A stretch of 64,000 bases of DNA from Bacillus_AD sp047238185 (GCF_047238185.1 NZ_JBDFMI010000006.1:1-64000), one strand, 5' to 3'; counted from the stretch's first letter, positions 51,757 to 61,324 are shown. Made by a program: numbers and translations. Notes: generated by a model from the letters alone, not told the origin.

Positions 51757-51862
51757 ATTGGATTCCGGCCTCCTACTGTAACAATCTCTTCATCTATTGT
51801 GCACGAACTGTGTATTATATAGACATTCTACCACAAACACACAGAATATAACCATCAATAAA

Positions 51863-51876
51863 CGAACGTTCATTCG
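51863..51876. promoter_or_regulatory. LexA (DinR) box of uvrB
   Basis: CGAACGTTCATTCG matches the Bacillus consensus CGAAC-N4-GTTCG at all but one position. It lies about 107 bases before the uvrB start. Confidence 0.7.
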
Positions 51877-51918
51877 CATTTGTACAGCCGGCTTTATTGA
51901 CACGAAACAAAAAGAAGA

Positions 51919-51940
51919 GAAGCACCCCTTCAGGTGCTTC
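51919..51940 (-). terminator. Terminator of csbA
   Basis: GAAGCACC and GGTGCTTC pair around a six-base loop; on the - strand a T-rich tract follows (TCTTCTTTTTG). The stem includes the last codons of csbA. Confidence 0.75.
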
Positions 51941-52163
51941 TGCGTTTCGGTTGTTTCATATATCTTTTAGACAGCCATAACCCAAATGTTATGGAGCAGG
52001 CATCTATTATGATAATGGGCCATGTATGCGTATAGCCCGCGTAAGCGGATGCTGAAATTAAGGCAACAGTCAGTGCCAAGCCAACATAAGGATTATATGT
52101 GACTTTGGAAAGAATGTAGACTAATAGCGCCGGCAATAGCAAAGCTGAAAAATACCAGCCCAT
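51930..52163 (-). CDS. csbA: CsbA-like membrane protein
   Basis: A 77-residue protein with three hydrophobic helices (YFSALLLPALLVYILSKVTY, NPYVGLALTVALISASAYAG, WPIIIIDACSITFGLWLS) and a basic end. Length, composition and the place before uvrB match CsbA of B. subtilis, a SigB-controlled protein of unknown function. No clear SigB promoter is seen; a TATAAT (52219-52214) lies upstream. Confidence 0.85.
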   Translation of the reverse strand: MGWYFSALLLPALLVYILSKVTYNPYVGLALTVALISASAYAGYTHTWPIIIIDACSITFGLWLSKRYMKQPKRRST

Positions 52164-52264
52164 TTCCTCATCTCCTTGCTCATCCCATTAGTAATAATGA
52201 TCAAGCTACCTCGATTATAACATAAAAAGGGAATTTTTAGCTTCTATTCTCACTCGATTATCCA

Positions 52265-53506
52265 TCATTTAGGGAAAGACACTTTAAAAATAGTCCCTTT
52301 TCCTTCTTCACTGTTCACTTTGATTTTTCCGTTATGCTGGTCGACAATCCATTTGCCGATTGACAGGCCTAATCCGGTACCTTCATTCATTGTACGGCTT
52401 TTTTCTCCCTGGTAGAACCGGTCAAAAATATATGGAATATCCTCTTTGGCAATGCCGCTTCCATTATCCGCTACTGAGAGATCGATGCTGTTATTTGATT
52501 TCTTGCAGAGAACGGTAATCTCTCCGCCTTCATCCGTGAATTTCAAAGCATTATCCAGCAGAATAACAATCAGCTGATGGATTCTTTCTTCATCGCCCTT
52601 CATCATAAGTGATTGCTCTCTTGTATTCAACTTTACCGTTTTACCTTGCATTTCAGCCAGCTCGCTGTAATTTTCCAGCACTTCGTTCAAAAGATGAATC
52701 GTATCAAATTCTGCCTTATTTATATTCACCCGCTCGGTATCGGCCCTTGCCAGCAGTAGCAAATGGTTCACCAATTTCGTAAGCCGTCTGATTTCTTTTG
52801 AAATAATCGATATCTCAAGCGCTTTATCCTCCACAGTGGCGGCTGGTGTACGCAGGAGTAAATCGGCCCTGGACTGGATCACGGCTAAAGGCGTCCGCAA
52901 TTCATGGGATGCATCCGAAACAAATTGCTGCTGCTTATTCCACGCTTCCTTGATCGGAACAAGAGCCACCCCCGCCAAATAAAATCCCGCCACGATTGCC
53001 ATGATTCCTCCAATCAATGTCCCAACCGTCAGGACAAGACCTACACGCTGGATCATTTCCTGTTCAGAATTGACGTTGCGCACAAGCTGGACCGTAAAGT
53101 CGCCGTATTTAGTCGAAAAGTTCGAAGAAATAGTTCTGAAATAATAACCTTTCGCCGTTTTTTCCTCAATTTTATGCTGCTTGTCCGGTTTGAATTCTTT
53201 TTGGTTTTTCGTGAATAATGTATTCTCATCATCAATTTTGATCATTTTGCCGTCTTTATCCCATAGCAGGACAGATACACGCGGATCTTGGATAAAGGTG
53301 GGCTTCGTAAGAGTGGCTTCCAGTGGGATATAGCCTTTCTTAACCGTCGTTTCATACTGGCCGATCAACTCTTCCAAATCCTTGTCTAGATCACTGTAAA
53401 GCAATACCTGCATATAGGAATAGACTGTCGCCGCAATAGCCCCGATGATCAGGATCAAAATCATAGAGTTCTGAATGGTCAGCCTGATTCTGGTTTTCTG
53501 AAACAT
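52265..53506 (-). CDS. Sensor histidine kinase
   Basis: A 413-residue membrane kinase. Helix 1 at about 12-34, an extracytoplasmic sensor of about 120 residues (WDKDGKMIKIDDENTLFTKN, then FRTISSNFSTKYG), helix 2 at about 150-178, then HisKA (QFVSDASHELRTPLAVIQSR with the phospho-His) and HATPase (LLDNALKFTDEGGEITV, VADNGSGIAKEDIPYIFDRF, GTGLGLSIGKWIVDQH). It begins 11 bases behind the response regulator gene. The signal is unknown. Confidence 0.9.
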   Translation of the reverse strand: MFQKTRIRLTIQNSMILILIIGAIAATVYSYMQVLLYSDLDKDLEELIGQYETTVKKGYIPLEATLTKPTFIQDPRVSVLLWDKDGKMIKIDDENTLFTKNQKEFKPDKQHKIEEKTAKGYYFRTISSNFSTKYGDFTVQLVRNVNSEQEMIQRVGLVLTVGTLIGGIMAIVAGFYLAGVALVPIKEAWNKQQQFVSDASHELRTPLAVIQSRADLLLRTPAATVEDKALEISIISKEIRRLTKLVNHLLLLARADTERVNINKAEFDTIHLLNEVLENYSELAEMQGKTVKLNTREQSLMMKGDEERIHQLIVILLDNALKFTDEGGEITVLCKKSNNSIDLSVADNGSGIAKEDIPYIFDRFYQGEKSRTMNEGTGLGLSIGKWIVDQHNGKIKVNSEEGKGTIFKVSFPK

Positions 53507-53517
53507 TCCTTTTTCTC

Positions 53518-54189
53518 CTATTCCTTTTTGAGCATATAGCCGATGCCCCGGACTGTCTTAATATCTTTATCATAGCCGAACGGCTCGAGCTTCTTGCGTA
53601 AATGGTGCGTGAATACCTCGACGACTCCGACTGTCGTATCGGAATCGTAGCCCCATATCCGGTCATAAATCTGTTCCCTTGTTAGGATGGAGCCTACATT
53701 TCCGATAAAAAACTCTAACAGCTCATATTGCTTCAATGTCAATTTAATCGGCTGGCCATCGACAAGGATATCATTTTCTTTCCCCAGCAATTCAATTCCC
53801 TTGTAGCGGATGGTCTGTTCGTTCGTAAAAGAACCGCTCCGGCGAAGCAATGCGCGAAGGCGCGCTTCTAATTCAGGCGCCTGAAACGGCTTCATTAAAT
53901 AATCATCACCGCCAAGATCCAGCCCCTTCACTCGATCCTCTAAGGAATCTCTTGCCGTCAGGAACATTGTCGGTGTTTCAATATGCTCCTCACGAAGTTT
54001 GCGAAGAATTTCAAAACCATCCATCCCAGGTAGCATGACATCCAAAATGATGGCATCATAAATATTCTGCTGGGCCAAAAAATACCCTTCTTCTCCATTT
54101 GATGCTATATCTACAGTAAAATTCTTTTGTAATATATCTCTGATGGAATGCAGCAGAGATATATGGTCTTCTACCACTAATATCCTCAT
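53518..54189 (-). CDS. OmpR-family response regulator
   Basis: A 223-residue regulator: receiver with acceptor Asp in AIILDVMLPGMDGFE, Thr in TMFLTARDS and Lys in YLMKPFQAPE; winged HTH C-terminal (LTLKQYELLEFFIGNVGSIL, TTVGVVEVFTHHLRKKLEPF, IKTVRGIGYMLKKE). It forms a two-gene unit with the kinase. The metal ATPase gene lies just upstream but a terminator separates them. Confidence 0.92.
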   Translation of the reverse strand: MRILVVEDHISLLHSIRDILQKNFTVDIASNGEEGYFLAQQNIYDAIILDVMLPGMDGFEILRKLREEHIETPTMFLTARDSLEDRVKGLDLGGDDYLMKPFQAPELEARLRALLRRSGSFTNEQTIRYKGIELLGKENDILVDGQPIKLTLKQYELLEFFIGNVGSILTREQIYDRIWGYDSDTTVGVVEVFTHHLRKKLEPFGYDKDIKTVRGIGYMLKKE

Positions 54190-54316
54190 TAGACTAGTCT
54201 CCCGCTCATTAGTTTCACTAGAAAGTATACTTCACCTGTATCTTTATGTAAAAAGAATGCATTTATCCCATTGCCATGTTGGCCAATGTACCATACTGTT
54301 TATCCTTTCTTATGTA

Positions 54317-54350
54317 CAAAAAGGAAGAGCATAAGCTCCCCCTTTTGCCA
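54317..54350 (-). terminator. Terminator of the metal ATPase gene
   Basis: On the - strand AAAAGGGGGAGC and GCTCTTCCTTTT pair (one G-U, one mismatch) around TTAT, with T following. Confidence 0.75.
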
Positions 54351-56489
54351 TTATCCTTTTTTCACTCTGAGCAAACGCAAGGCATTCAATGTCACCATCA
54401 ATGTGGCGCCGAGATCGGCAAATATAGCGATCCACAATGTGAGCCAGCCCGGTACAACAAGAAGCAGTGCGACAATTTTAATGCCGATTGCAAAGGAAAT
54501 ATTTTGTTTAATGATGCTCATCGCTTTTCGGCTTAAGGAAATCGTATATGGCAATTTTTCGAGATCGTCGCCCATAAGAGCTACATCCGCCGTTTCTAAT
54601 GCCGTATCAGACCCAACACCGCCCATCGCAATACCTGTCGTTGAGGCAGCAAGTGCCGGTGCATCGTTCACACCGTCTCCGACCATTGCCACATTGCCGT
54701 ATTGCTCGCGCAGCATTTTGATTTTTTCCAGCTTCTCTTCTGGAAGCAAGCCTGCCGCCACTTCAGATACGCCAACCTTTTTTCCGATTTCCCGTGCTGC
54801 AGCATCGGAATCGCCTGTCAGCATAATACTCTTCGAAACACCAAGTGATTTAAGTTTTTCAATGACTTTCCGTGAGCTGGAGCGAACTTCATCGGCTACT
54901 GCGACAATAGCAAGGATCTCGGTAGCACTGCCTGCGAGCATCGCTGTTTTCCCTTGGCTTTGCAGCTGCTCAATAAGCTTCGGCAACTCGGACTGGGACT
55001 CCAGAAGCCCTTTTTCACTGAATAGCGCTGGATTGCCGATATAATACATCTCTCCATTAATTTCCCCTTGGATGCCTTTTCCGACAATCGAAGAGAAATC
55101 CTCGATTCTATAGGATGAATAGTCCATTCCCTCCTGATTGGCTTTCTTTATAAAAGCGGACGCCAATGGATGCTGCGAATAATTTTCCAGCGCCGTCATC
55201 TTTGCGAACAAGTCTTTCTCAGTCTCCCGGAAAAGCTTGTAATCGGTGATGGCAGGAATACCCTTTGTCAGCGTACCCGTTTTATCGAAAGCGATTGCTT
55301 TTACTTTTCCGGCATTTTCAAGGTGTATGCCTCCCTTAATCAAAATGCCTTGCTTCGCTGCATTCCCTATCGCAGTGACAATGGCTACCGGTGTTGAAAT
55401 AACCAATGCGCACGGGCATCCGACGACAAGCACTGCAAGCCCCTGGTACACCCATTCACTCCAGCTGGCCCCTCCGACCAAAGGAGGAAGAACAGCTACA
55501 AGAACCGCCACAAGAATAATGGCCGGTGTGTAATATTTGGCAAACACATCGACAAATGCCTGTGATGGCGCCCTTTCAGCTTGCGCTTCTTCTACAAGGT
55601 GAATCATCTTTGCAATCGTTGTATCGTCGACCAGCTTTGTCACTCTCACTTCCAATAAACCCTCGCCATTTAACGTTCCGGCGAATACTTCATCATCCAA
55701 CTGCTTATCGACCGGCAGTGATTCCCCTGTAATGGCTGCTTGATTGACACTGGAGTGGCCTTTGACAATCTGGCCATCCATAGCTATTTTTTGTCCCGGT
55801 TTAACAATCATGATGTCATTCAAGAGGATATCATCGACCGAGATGGTTTCCTCAGCCCCATTTCGGCGGACGACGGCTGTTTTTGGCGAAATATCCATCA
55901 ACGATGTAATGCTTCTGCGGGCTTTATCCATCGAGTAGCCCTCCAGAGCCTCGCTTATAGCAAAGAGAATGATAACAACTGCCCCCTCGCTCCATTCCCC
56001 TATGATGGCTGCACCGATAATCGCAATCGTCATCAATGTTTTCATATCAAATTGCAGGTGGATTAAATTTTTGAACCCGATTTTGAATAGTGAAAATCCG
56101 CCTATAACAATACAGGCGATGAAAGCAGCAATCGTAAAGGCATTTCCTTCTCCGGCTGTATACTGGAGAGCATAGCCGATCACCAGGAAGCAAAAAGCGA
56201 TAATCGTTACACGATGCTCCTCCCAAAGTGTTTTCTTGCGCATTTCCACCTTTGATTTTTCCGGCATAATTTGAAGCTTTTCAAAGGCTCCCGCTTTTTC
56301 GAGTTCCTTCATGTCTACATGCCCGACAACAGTCAACTTTGATGCCCCAAAATTCACTTTAGCTTCTTCCACTCCATTTAGCTGCTGTACATTTTGCTCA
56401 AAACGCTTTGCACATCCTGCACAAGAAAATCCCTGGACCCGAAAAACTTGATTTTCCTTTTCACGGCCTGTTGCTTCACTCATCATCAT
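54351..56489 (-). CDS. cadA: P1B-type ATPase, cadmium/zinc/cobalt exporter (CadA/ZntA-like)
   Basis: A 712-residue metal pump. One N-terminal HMA domain with FSCAGCAKRF, then membrane helices, the metal-site VVGCPCALVISTPVA, phosphorylation site IAFDKTGTLTKG, HP motif NYSQHPLASAF, GDGVNDAPALAAS and the last helices with GIKIVALLLVVPG and IFADLGATLMVTLNAL. The CPC, Lys and Asp-Gly set is that of the Zn/Cd/Pb subgroup. No CadC/CzrA gene is adjacent; an inverted repeat at 56635-56664 could be its operator. The exact start among three ATG codons (56489 and next two) is open. Confidence 0.92.
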   Translation of the reverse strand: MMMSEATGREKENQVFRVQGFSCAGCAKRFEQNVQQLNGVEEAKVNFGASKLTVVGHVDMKELEKAGAFEKLQIMPEKSKVEMRKKTLWEEHRVTIIAFCFLVIGYALQYTAGEGNAFTIAAFIACIVIGGFSLFKIGFKNLIHLQFDMKTLMTIAIIGAAIIGEWSEGAVVIILFAISEALEGYSMDKARRSITSLMDISPKTAVVRRNGAEETISVDDILLNDIMIVKPGQKIAMDGQIVKGHSSVNQAAITGESLPVDKQLDDEVFAGTLNGEGLLEVRVTKLVDDTTIAKMIHLVEEAQAERAPSQAFVDVFAKYYTPAIILVAVLVAVLPPLVGGASWSEWVYQGLAVLVVGCPCALVISTPVAIVTAIGNAAKQGILIKGGIHLENAGKVKAIAFDKTGTLTKGIPAITDYKLFRETEKDLFAKMTALENYSQHPLASAFIKKANQEGMDYSSYRIEDFSSIVGKGIQGEINGEMYYIGNPALFSEKGLLESQSELPKLIEQLQSQGKTAMLAGSATEILAIVAVADEVRSSSRKVIEKLKSLGVSKSIMLTGDSDAAAREIGKKVGVSEVAAGLLPEEKLEKIKMLREQYGNVAMVGDGVNDAPALAASTTGIAMGGVGSDTALETADVALMGDDLEKLPYTISLSRKAMSIIKQNISFAIGIKIVALLLVVPGWLTLWIAIFADLGATLMVTLNALRLLRVKKG

Positions 56490-56634
56490 TCACCTTACTT
56501 TCATTTCATGTGGAAATCAGTACAATTCCCTTTTCCTCTTCACTTCCGCCATCTCGTTATATGCATTTGGATCCTTATACTTAGTATGAACATGTTTCCG
56601 CAAGAGTTGCACACCCTCTAGCGATCCTCTTATT

Positions 56635-56664
56635 TATATGCATATCTGTTAATTCATGCATATA
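56635..56664. promoter_or_regulatory. Inverted repeat upstream of cadA
   Basis: TATATGCAT and ATGCATATA are separated by 12 bases. ArsR/SmtB-type metal repressors bind A+T-rich inverted repeats of similar design; assignment is tentative. Confidence 0.4.
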
Positions 56665-56787
56665 TATACTTCTATCGTATTCAATTTTTATGCCTCCCGC
56701 AACCGTTTTAAGAAAATTTACACGTTTTATCCAACATATATATGAACAATCCAAATGGTTCCTATTTTACAAATCAGGGAAAACGCT

Positions 56788-56822
56788 AAAAAGCCCCCCT
56801 ACATTGCGCAAGGGGGACTTTT
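56788..56822 (-). terminator. Terminator of argS
   Basis: On the - strand AAAAGTCCCCC and GGGGGGCTTTTT form the stem; loop about 11 bases. Confidence 0.8.
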
Positions 56823-56833
56823 CTAATTTTTAA

Positions 56834-58525
56834 TTACATTTCTTTAGGGGCTTCAAGGCCGACAAGACGCAAGCTTTCAGCAAGAACAACCGTCACAGCG
56901 TTCACCAATGCAAGGCGGGATGCTTTCGTATCGTTATCCTCAAGGATGCGTACTTCTCCGTAATATTTATTGAAGCTTTGAGCCAAGTCGATTGCATACT
57001 TTCCAATTAAGGAAGGATCGTATTTATCCATGGCGCGTCTTACGATTTCAGGGAATTCCTGCAGCATTTTCACTACTTCCCATGCACTGTCGCCTTCAAG
57101 CGATACAGACACATTTTTATCGAATTCATAATTGCCTTTACGCAATAGTGAGCAGGCACGTGCGTGCGTATATTGAACATAAGGACCTGTTTCTCCTTCA
57201 AAACGAAGCATATCTTCCATAGAGAATTCAATATCATTCATACGATAATTTTTCAAATCGTGGAAGATAACAGCGCCGACACCTACTTGTTTAGCTACTT
57301 CTTCTTTGTTAGGCAATTCCGGATTGCGCTCATTGATGATGGACAATGCCATATCGATCGTTTCTTCCAATACTTTTTCAAGAAGGATGATTTTCCCTTT
57401 ACGGGTGGACATTTTCTTGCCATCCTTCAGCATCATGCCGAACGGGATATGTGAAATATCATCAGCCCATTTATAGCCCATCTTGCTTAAAACAGCTTTT
57501 AGCTGTTTAAAGTGCAAGGATTGCTCGTTGCCGACTACGTATAATGATTTCACGAAGTTATAATGTTCTTTACGGTATTTAGCGGCAGCCAGGTCACGAG
57601 TTGCATAGAGAGTCGCGCCATCGGATTTACGGATTAAGCAAGGAGGCAATTCCTCTTCATCCAGTTTCACGACATAAGCGGAATCAGATAGAGTCAACAA
57701 CCCTTGTTTATCCATTATATCAATCACTGCGCCCATTTTATCATTGTAGAATGCTTCCCCTGCATAAGAGTCAAAAGACACATTAAGCAATTCGTAGATT
57801 TCTTCAAATTCCTTCAAAGATTCTTCACGGAACCAAGTCCACAGCTCAGTGGCTTCTTCGTCTCCATCTTCTAATGCTTTGAACCAACGGCGCCCTTCAT
57901 CTTCTAATTCAGGTTTCGCTTCGGCCTCTTCATGGAAACGCACATACAGTTCCAACAATTCTTTAATTGGATTTGCCTTTACTTTTTCTTCAGATCCCCA
58001 CAGCTTATAAGCAGTGATCAATTTTCCGAACTGTGTTCCCCAATCTCCAAGATGGTTGATTTTAACTGGCTTATAGCCATTCTTATCACTGATCAATGCA
58101 AGAGCATTCCCGATCACCGTTGAACGCAGATGTCCCATTGAGAATGGTTTAGCGATATTCGGCGATGACATATCGATTGTAACGACTCCTTCATGGCCAT
58201 CGTTGTTGCTGCCATATTGGCTGCCCTTAGACAATACGTCCTGTACCACTTCCTTGGATACAGTCTCCTTATTTAGGAATACATTTAAATATCCACCTGC
58301 TACTTCCACTTTTTCAAATAAAGGAGAGTCTAGTTTTTCACTGATGTCTTGTGCAATTTTTTGCGGTGCTGCCTTGCGGATTTTTGCAAGGGAAAAGCAA
58401 GGGAAGGAAAGATCTCCCTGTGTACTATATTTTGGCTTTTCAATAAGTGAAGTGATTTTTTCTAGTTCCAACTCTTCATGCAGGACAGTATGCAGCTGCT
58501 GCGCAAATTCATTAACATATTTCAT
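56834..58525 (-). CDS. argS: Arginyl-tRNA synthetase
   Basis: A 563-residue class I synthetase. The N-terminal Add1 domain is followed by the HIGH-like motif SPNIAKPFSMGHLRST, NHLGDWGTQFGKLI, the KMSKS-like KMSTRKGKIILLE and the anticodon-binding DALR domain near the end (YVQYTHARACSLLRKG, then AQSFNKYYGEVRI). The start at 58525 follows GGAGGTAAAGTCA. It is preceded by an arginine T-box. Confidence 0.97.
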   Translation of the reverse strand: MKYVNEFAQQLHTVLHEELELEKITSLIEKPKYSTQGDLSFPCFSLAKIRKAAPQKIAQDISEKLDSPLFEKVEVAGGYLNVFLNKETVSKEVVQDVLSKGSQYGSNNDGHEGVVTIDMSSPNIAKPFSMGHLRSTVIGNALALISDKNGYKPVKINHLGDWGTQFGKLITAYKLWGSEEKVKANPIKELLELYVRFHEEAEAKPELEDEGRRWFKALEDGDEEATELWTWFREESLKEFEEIYELLNVSFDSYAGEAFYNDKMGAVIDIMDKQGLLTLSDSAYVVKLDEEELPPCLIRKSDGATLYATRDLAAAKYRKEHYNFVKSLYVVGNEQSLHFKQLKAVLSKMGYKWADDISHIPFGMMLKDGKKMSTRKGKIILLEKVLEETIDMALSIINERNPELPNKEEVAKQVGVGAVIFHDLKNYRMNDIEFSMEDMLRFEGETGPYVQYTHARACSLLRKGNYEFDKNVSVSLEGDSAWEVVKMLQEFPEIVRRAMDKYDPSLIGKYAIDLAQSFNKYYGEVRILEDNDTKASRLALVNAVTVVLAESLRLVGLEAPKEM

Positions 58526-58587
58526 TGACTTTACCTCCAACATATTTTTTTATATTTAGGTACTTTCTTACTATCGATATATTCAAA

Positions 58588-58827
58588 ATAAAAAAACCCC
58601 CGTCTCTATTAAGATAAGAGACGAGAGTTATGTATTCCCGCGGTACCACTCTAATTGTCCGAATCGTTCCGGACCAGCTCTGTTTGTTAACGAGGTCTTT
58701 TCCCCGAGGTTCCCTACTGCTTTCAGGAATCTTTCTCAAAAGTGCGTTTCACTGCCGAACTACCTTCAGGCTTCCACCATCCCTGAATCGCTTCTGTCAT
58801 CCGGTACAGTTACTCTCTTTCTCACAG
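58588..58827 (-). ncRNA. T-box riboswitch (arginine) in the argS leader
   Basis: On the - strand the T-box core GAGTGGTACCGCGGGA is exact. Stem I carries GGATGGTGGAAGCC in its distal part and, before CTTTTGAG, the specifier CGC (plus-strand 58744-58746), an Arg codon. The leader ends in a terminator: CGTCTCT and AGAGACG, then a T tract (58623-58590). Uncharged tRNA-Arg should favour the antiterminator and allow argS transcription. Confidence 0.92.
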
Positions 58828-58848
58828 AATCATTCTATTTTGTACTTA

Positions 58849-58877
58849 ATTGTACTGCAAATCCAGTCGACAATCAA
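58849..58877 (-). promoter_or_regulatory. argS T-box promoter
   Basis: TTGATT (58877-58872), 17 bases, TACAAT (58854-58849): a good SigA promoter just upstream of the T-box. Confidence 0.8.
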
Positions 58878-59106
58878 ACATTTTTTCAAAAAAGTAATTA
58901 TTTCGATAATATATAATTCTTACATTAAGTATGTCCTATTAGAAGTACACACTTCAAATAGTAGCCATTATTGTACCATTTTATGCAATTTAACTAAATC
59001 TGTATGTACCATTACATAAATTAGTAACATATTAATAACTATTTTGCGATTATTTTAGTTTATAATGTAATAGATTAAATCAGGTAATTATACGGAGGCG
59101 TTTCAT

Positions 59107-59898
59107 TTGTATTACATGGACTATCATCATCACTCAAATCATTCCTTTGACAGCAAAGCAGAAATGAAGGATATTTGCGCTGCAGCTATAGAAAAAGGGA
59201 TTCAAGAATTATGTTTTACGGAACACTTCTCCGTTAATCCTCTTACTCCCACTTATGGGCATATGAATTTTGAATCATATTTTCAAGATTTACAGAACTG
59301 CCGTGAACTCTTTGGGGAACAACTCACCATCAAAACAGGTATCGAACTATGTGAACCCCACCTTATGAAGCAGGAATATGACCAAGCTCTCCAATCACTG
59401 TCTTTCGACTTTATCATGGGTTCTATCCATAATATCCAACAGAAAAAATTAAGCGCCATCATCAATGAATACGGTGATAAAGCCAATGATCTGTACTTTG
59501 AAGAAGTATATAAACTTGTCAGTACAGCAGATATCGACGTACTTGCCCATATCGACCTCATCAAGAGATATACATATCGTGACAAAGGGACTGTGTATTC
59601 ATTTGAACAATATAAAGGGATCATTGAGAAAATTTTACGGAAGGCGATTGAAAGAGGGATTGGAATAGAAATAAACACATCCGGTCTCCGTACCTCTCTG
59701 AATGCAGCAATGCCCAGCAAAGAAATCGTACAGCTGTACAAGGAACTGGGAGGCAAAATCCTGACCATTGGGTCCGATTCCCACAGTTCAAAGGATGTCG
59801 GCGGCAAAGTGCTGGATGGATACGAAATCGCGAAGGAATGCGGATTTACGGAATTGACTGTCTTTACGGGACGCAAGCCCGAGCAGATCCATCTGTAA
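59107..59898 (+). CDS. hisJ: Histidinol-phosphatase, PHP family (HisJ/HisK)
   Basis: A 263-residue PHP-type phosphatase. Metal ligands: MDYHHHSNHSFDSKAEM near the start, CFTEHFSVNP, IKTGIELCEP, MGSIHNIQQ, VLAHIDLIKRY and TIGSDSHSSKDVG near the end. It removes phosphate from histidinol phosphate, completing the pathway of the his operon at 29052-35516. TTG at 59107, seven bases after GGAGG, is the start; an ATG at 59116 is too far away. Confidence 0.92.
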   Translation: MYYMDYHHHSNHSFDSKAEMKDICAAAIEKGIQELCFTEHFSVNPLTPTYGHMNFESYFQDLQNCRELFGEQLTIKTGIELCEPHLMKQEYDQALQSLSFDFIMGSIHNIQQKKLSAIINEYGDKANDLYFEEVYKLVSTADIDVLAHIDLIKRYTYRDKGTVYSFEQYKGIIEKILRKAIERGIGIEINTSGLRTSLNAAMPSKEIVQLYKELGGKILTIGSDSHSSKDVGGKVLDGYEIAKECGFTELTVFTGRKPEQIHL

Positions 59899-59901
59899 TC
59901 C

Positions 59902-59935
59902 AAAAGAGCTGCCCATATGCTTGGGCAGCTCTTTT
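59902..59935. terminator. Bidirectional terminator after hisJ
   Basis: AAAAGAGCTGCCCA and TGGGCAGCTCTTTT form a 14-pair stem with a six-base loop. Confidence 0.9.
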
Positions 59936-59938
59936 AAT

Positions 59939-60781
59939 TCAGGATTCCGATTCATTTTTAATAATCGCTTGTGACAGTGTAGATGTCACACTAACCGTGT
60001 CAAAGGTCAGGCCAAGCTGCATGGCCGTCACCGCTATCTCAGGACGGATTCCGGACAATGTGGATTCCACGCCAATTAATTTCAACGCTTCAATGAGATG
60101 GAACAATTCATTAGCGACCATTGTGTCAATCATGACAACCCCTGATAGATCGATAAATAAATGATGGACTCCCTTTTTAGAGCATTGCTGCAAAGTATTT
60201 TCCATAATCGCCCGTGAACGCTGTGTATCGATATCTCCCACCAAAGGCAATAAGGCAGTATGGTGCTTCAAGGATATGATAGGCGAGCTCAACTCATTGA
60301 TCATTTCCTGCTGGGCTTTCATCAATTGCTTGGAATTCCTGTAATACTCTTCAACGAACTTGGTGATTGTAGTATCAAACGCACGCCTAACCATCCGATT
60401 CCATTTGCTATGCTGCTCCCTGCTGACCTGCTCTTCATGCTCGAATACAAACCGATCAATATAATCCGCGTATTGCTCGCGGACCCTCATGAATTCACGC
60501 AGAATATAATGGATAGGTGTAGCCACATGCTGGCTGTCCTTGGCCACAGATAAAATCCAAGAGTTGAATCCCTTAAAAAACGTTTCTTCATCTTCAATAA
60601 AGATATTGCAAATCGATTCATGAAACTCATTATTTTGCCCTTTCAAGTTCTTAACAATTTCGGGATCTACCGCCGCATATACCGAATCAGGATCCTTATC
60701 ATCCAGTGAAGTGTACCATTCATCTGTTAATTGGTCCTTCAAGTTAAAAAAGTAATCGCGTATTTCTTGATTTAAATCCAT
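59939..60781 (-). CDS. RsbR-family stressosome protein (STAS domain)
   Basis: A 280-residue protein. The N-terminal half is all-helical, of the non-heme globin-like RsbR_N type (WILSVAKDSQHVATPIHYIL, REFMRVREQYADYI). The C-terminal STAS domain has ISLKHHTALLPLVGDIDTQR and FIDLSGVVMIDTMVANELF, with Thr at the two places phosphorylated by RsbT in RsbR. RsbR paralogues build the 1.8 MDa stressosome that controls SigB. The rsb genes are not nearby. The start at 60781 follows GGGTGGGG. Confidence 0.88.
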   Translation of the reverse strand: MDLNQEIRDYFFNLKDQLTDEWYTSLDDKDPDSVYAAVDPEIVKNLKGQNNEFHESICNIFIEDEETFFKGFNSWILSVAKDSQHVATPIHYILREFMRVREQYADYIDRFVFEHEEQVSREQHSKWNRMVRRAFDTTITKFVEEYYRNSKQLMKAQQEMINELSSPIISLKHHTALLPLVGDIDTQRSRAIMENTLQQCSKKGVHHLFIDLSGVVMIDTMVANELFHLIEALKLIGVESTLSGIRPEIAVTAMQLGLTFDTVSVTSTLSQAIIKNESES

Positions 60782-60994
60782 CCTCAGCCCCACCCTTTTG
60801 ACTAAAAAGCCAGCCTAATATATTTATAGACTCATTATACCCAGTCCTTGTGCAAAAAGCTTATTCCAGACCTGCTACTCGGCAAAAAAGAAGAGCATAG
60901 GTTTATAGGCATTCCCCACCGGCATAGATGTTGTTTCACCTCCTAATAAATGGGTAATAAAACAGAAACGCACCTAAATATAAAAGGAGGAGAA

Positions 60995-61324
60995 ATGAAA
61001 ATGAATTATGAAGAATGTATAAAGGCATGCAAAGAATGCATGGAGGCTTGCAACGTTTGTTATGATGCTTGTTTGAACGAAAAAGACATTGATATGATGA
61101 GAGATTGCATCCGCATGGACCGGGAATGTGCGGATATGTGCACCTTGGCTCTGAAAGCCATGCAATCCAGATCCCCATTCGCTGAACAAATCTGCGGCCT
61201 TTGCGCTGATATCTGCCAAGCATGCGGAGAAGAATGCGGAAAACATGATAGCGAGCATTGCCAAAAATGCGCAAAAGCATGCCGGGCGTGTGCAGATGCA
61301 TGCCGCCAGATGGCAACCGTTTAA
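60995..61324 (+). CDS. Four-helix-bundle copper-binding protein (DUF326, Csp-like)
   Basis: A 109-residue Cys-rich protein: YEECIKACKECMEACNVCYD, ACLNEKDIDMMRDCIRMDRE, CADMCTLAL, EQICGLCADICQACGEECGK, HCQKCAKACRACADACRQM. Cys occur every three to four residues along four helices, as in cytosolic copper-storage proteins, where thiols line the bundle and bind Cu(I). No export signal. ATG at 60995 lies close behind AAAGGAGG; the ATG at 61001 is an equal alternative. Confidence 0.88.
   Translation: MKMNYEECIKACKECMEACNVCYDACLNEKDIDMMRDCIRMDRECADMCTLALKAMQSRSPFAEQICGLCADICQACGEECGKHDSEHCQKCAKACRACADACRQMATV

Larger units (their letters stand above)
56490..56833. other. Intergenic region between argS and the metal ATPase
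   Basis: Holds the argS terminator (56788-56822) and the inverted repeat at 56635-56664. No gene seen. Confidence 0.6.
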
